DNA from: Lethocerus indicus
Lineage: Eukaryota; Arthropoda; Insecta; Hemiptera; Belostomatidae
Assembly (NCBI GenBank): GCA_019843655.1
Contig: JACDQD010000004.1
Location: forward strand, 31,383,872 to 31,447,871
Direction of reading: 5' to 3'
Length of the DNA stretch: 64,000 bases
Of the stretch, positions 60,362 through 64,000 are shown piece by piece. Position 1 is the stretch's first letter. The number at the start of each line of letters is the position of its first letter. Made by a program: the position numbers and the translations under genes. The notes below the pieces were generated by a model, which worked only from the letters and a program-made list of their open reading frames with translations, searched no databases and was not told where the DNA came from.

Positions 60362-63300
60362 CTGGAAAAATAAATCATTTATTTTACATAACATATTGTT
60401 GAAACGTCATGACATATATAATAGGATTGGGTTCTTATACTGAGAGTAGAAGGCCGGAAGATAATGGGGCTTACTTCCGAAGGCAAAGAAAGGAAGAATA
60501 AATATTACGTCGACCAAAAATGTTCGCATTTATGAGGGGTTATATTATTATATTGCATATCTAATGTTTGCCCCCAAAGTATCTTCATATCACCTCAGCT
60601 GAATTAAACGTCTCCGCTCGAATATGTCAAACCCCTAATGATCAATCAAAACCCGTTGAAAATAATGAAAGGACACCGCTCGTAGTTATTTTATTGTCTC
60701 GGTCCGATATAAACCTACCGATGGATTCGGCGTCTCACCACTTGGCCTTCATCGACGGTTGTGAAATGGCAAGTTGAAGCCCGATGCGTTACAGTTCCAA
60801 TGTGGATATTTAAAGCCCATTATTGGGCAGGAGGGGGTACTTATTTAGGGTAGGGTCGGGGTGCCGGGGGCGTTAACACCGACTATCGACTGTCGGTGGG
60901 GGCAGTTCGTGGGGGATGATGAGGGGGGTGGGGTGGGGTAACCTGTAGAGCGTGAAATATGGGACCGTCGTGGGCAGGGGTAGGAGGGCAGCGATTTCAC
61001 GGGGGCCGGCCCGTGGGGAGACGACCCGCGCTCAAAGAACTCCGATCGATTTTCGAGGGGTTCGTCTTGAGAAAGCGACCCTCCGCCTCTTTATCCCCCT
61101 TCCGCACTTATTCTAATGAATATTGAACGGGACACTTCCGCCGTCCGGGAGAATGTCCCTCTCTATGCATCCGCCGAGTCAGTAAACGACCTTATTCTTC
61201 GCAACGGTCGGAACGGAAACGAAATGACCGAAGGGGAATGTTTCAACGTCAATTCGTGCTATAAATACGACTGCTTATACTCGTGGTTCGGTTTGGGTAT
61301 CGAAGTTTTCGGTCTTAAGCCAGACCGCTATTGGCCGGTTCGTCGTCAATACCTTGATAAAATATGCGAAAACCTTATCCCCGCTTCATTTTTGGCGACA
61401 CTCGAGATTTCGCTTATGTCCGCACTTCTAAGCCCGGAATCCTATTCGCCTGTAAACAGTGGTAAAACCAGACATGCAAATCGTGGTACTCGAAAGTACG
61501 AAACGACGATAATCCAACGTCGTAAGGCATTGATCGTAATAAGGCAACCGGAGACTCTTTCCATTTTGCCCGAATGTCGTCGTCTAATAGGTCTATTATT
61601 TTCGATACTAATTTAATGTTTTCAAATCCCCGAGTAAATAAACTACGTTACCGTATTTGAATAAGAGATCTTAAACATAGTATAGAGGAGAAATTATTTG
61701 CGAAAAAAAGCTTTTCGGAATTATTAGGGCGCGGCGAGAGAATAGCGCTTCCGGTTTTCGGCGCGGTCACGCAACTCTGAGCCAGGTTGGCCCTGCGGTA
61801 TTGTACCAAAACCGAGAGTACGGGCAGTTAAGTTTCACTCGGGAATGTGGACGCCCGTGGGAAAAGTGTCGTGGGAAAAATAATTACCGCTCAGAATGGG
61901 GCTAATGAATTCGGAGTTTTCATTGTTTGCCAGAATAGAGGGAACAATAATGGGGGCCGGTAGTTGTTCGGCCGGCGTATAAAAGGGGACTGTGTCTGAA
62001 GGCTGAGCTACCTCACAGTCAATGGACTCTCTTTGAATTGCATTTTCAGAAAGTTGGCAAACGAGACTGGGACTGGGCACTAATCTGGGCACGCCAATTA
62101 CCAATTTTCAAACATCGAACCTGTTAGAACGTCTAGGTGTTACATATGTCGAAAGGAATAGTTCGAGTGTGGCATAAAAAAAATAATTACAATTTTATAA
62201 CAGCGGTGATATGTTCGCAACATTCATTAGTTTTTTCGAAGAGTCCGCTCGAGGATACTAGTAACGCCAGAAATAAACGTTGAAAGCTTTATTGTCCGAC
62301 CAGTCAAGGTCTAAAAGGCCCTGAAATTCATATCGCGGGGGACTTCCACTTTTAATTTCTAAAGATTGAACCCTCATGAAATAAAGCTATTAATAGAGTG
62401 GAAAGCTATATTAATCCTACCAGGCTATTTTCCAGAACTGTTCCCATTTCATACTGGAATTTTTTAATTCACTCTTATAAATAGAAAACCATTATATCTA
62501 TTACTTATAAAACTTCTATTATTATATCGTTATATAGTACATACTATTTTTAGCATATTTGTACATAAGTATGAAAATACATATGCAGCTAAATAACATA
62601 ATGCCGTAATAAATCTTTTTTTAATTGATTTTCGAGTCTATTCACTTATTTGGTTCTATGCTACTAGGCCGATTTCGGTTTCTAGCCACCGCCTATCAGG
62701 TAGGTAGGGCGTATTGCGCAATGAAGCATCCTGTCAGCAGTTCATCCACTGTTATTGTGAATGTCACTGGCTAAGGCATAAAGCCGAGGGAAATGATTTC
62801 AGAGGCTTAAACACCAGACCATGCGGGACCTCTAACCCGTATCTTATTAATGTTAGTTCACGTCCAATCTTTAATTTAATCGAACAGGGGTATGCAGTAT
62901 GTTTCGTCATTTAGGAAGAAAGGTCCGTCGGCAAGGAATTTCGATGAATTGGGCCCGTCGAGCGTCGTCGGCCGTATTTCAAAACTGAAGCGGCGGAAAT
63001 TAGGGTCCGCGTAATAACTTACGCCGAAATTTCACGTAAGCCACCCCGACCCCCTAGCCCCGCGTCCGCATCCCCCGTCTGGCCTTAACACGGTCGATAC
63101 CGATAACGCGGCGGGGAATCGGGTACGAGAGAGAGGCGGGGTAGCAGGATCAGGAGGGGGAGGAGGTTGAAGGGAGGACGCGTGTAAATCACGAACAACA
63201 AGGCCAATATAATAGAGTGGTATAGGGGTCGGGGGTTGGAACGAGAGCGAGTGAGATGTAATATGGTAAGGGGAAGGAACTGAGAAATCTCATAACCTGG

Positions 63301-64000
63301 TGCGGTCGGGAGACTTGTGGCGCGGTAGAGACAGCCCCCAGCCCCACAGTTGGGTAACTGATGATGAAGGCCCGTTCGGACACCGCCCCACTCGTACCCT
63401 CATCCTACCTCCGTTTTATTCCCTCCCTAATAAATAGAAATTCGCGTACGCCCACACGCCCGCCCAAACCATTCTAACCGAACACGGAAAATTATTACAT
63501 TCTCTTTCGCCGCTATCAGTCGAAAGAATTAATGTTATATCGATAGATGTAAATATATCATGGAATTAATCAGGATCCTATTCTCTGTTTTACAGGCAAT
63601 TTTATAGAGTTAAATACGCAAATATAAACTCAATTCGGTGCGTCTTTTCCAATTAGAATACTCGTTAAAATTAAATTACGCGGATTATTTTGCGATTTCG
63701 AACAGAATCGATCGAATTTAACTAAAATATTCTTAAATACGCCAGGGCTACCCGTCTGGTATCACCCGATTTCCCTTCGCTTTACTTCAGCCGGTTCAAT
63801 TTTCATTATAACTGGCCACGGGCCTGTAGTAAAATTGCTATTTCTCTTTTTAAAAGTTAAAAATTAAATTATTTCTCTTTTTAAACCGTCAAAATAATTT
63901 GGTTCGAATGGCATTGAGGCGAGAAATAGAAATGTTTCATTAACCGCGTTCACTGTATATTGATTGGACGGCTGGGAAAAGGGTTAGCGCGTTAGCGTTC
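60362..64000. other. Probable further Skeletor intron, no gene recognised
   Basis: A Skeletor exon for the first half of DM13-1 (YDG-x-GP-x-x-YF type motif, phase 2 end) was sought on the minus strand and not seen, so it probably lies beyond 64000. G-rich stretches at 60825-61010 and C/G-rich ones at 63035-63180 occur. The 166-codon plus-strand open frame at 61116-61616 has no recognised resemblance. Confidence 0.5.

Noticed and set aside
61116..61616. 166-codon plus-strand open frame
   Set aside because: No recognisable domain, no low-complexity explanation, no splice-supported extension; it lies in sequence expected to be intronic. An open frame of this length is possible by chance, so it is not called as a gene.

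Overview
The window is nuclear DNA of an arthropod, most probably an insect. The species cannot be named from the sequence. The evidence is two spliced genes on the minus strand with GT/AG splice sites and phase-consistent exons, one of them from a DM13/DOMON family best known in insects, together with microsatellites, a complex satellite and small dispersed repeats.

Layout. (1) 460-6634, minus: a complete 11-exon gene for a shootin-1-like coiled-coil protein (545 aa) with an 18-proline run. (2) 6635 to about 33240: some 26 kb without a recognisable gene. Its centre (15.9-23.3 kb) is a tandem-repeat domain: about 30 copies of a 104-bp monomer, flanked on both sides by older, degenerate arrays of roughly 21-31 bp units. 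(3) 33241-37101: an AT-rich, CpG-poor stretch just downstream of the next gene's stop codon. It may be partly 3' UTR and carries seven copies of TTATTGTCA. (4) 37102-60361, minus: eleven 3' exons of a Skeletor-type gene (DM13, DM13, DOMON, cupredoxin-like C-terminal region). Ten exons lie within 37.1-41.8 kb. The eleventh sits 18.5 kb upstream, and the 5' end of the gene is beyond the right edge. (5) Inside that 18.5-kb intron, on the opposite strand (56905-57800), is a divergent ESCRT-III CHMP1-like gene with one short intron and an apparent one-base frame disruption. (6) 60362-64000: more non-coding, locally G/C-rich sequence, probably another Skeletor intron.

The two minus-strand genes are not an operon and show no obvious shared function: one is a predicted cytoskeletal/axon-guidance adaptor, the other a predicted secreted or surface cuticle/spindle-matrix family protein. 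The least expected items are the nested CHMP1-like paralogue, the 104-bp satellite with a conserved dyad in each monomer, a foldback-like repeat family, and the TTATTGTCA cluster. I found no CRISPR array, prokaryotic-type system, intact transposon protein or virus-derived gene.
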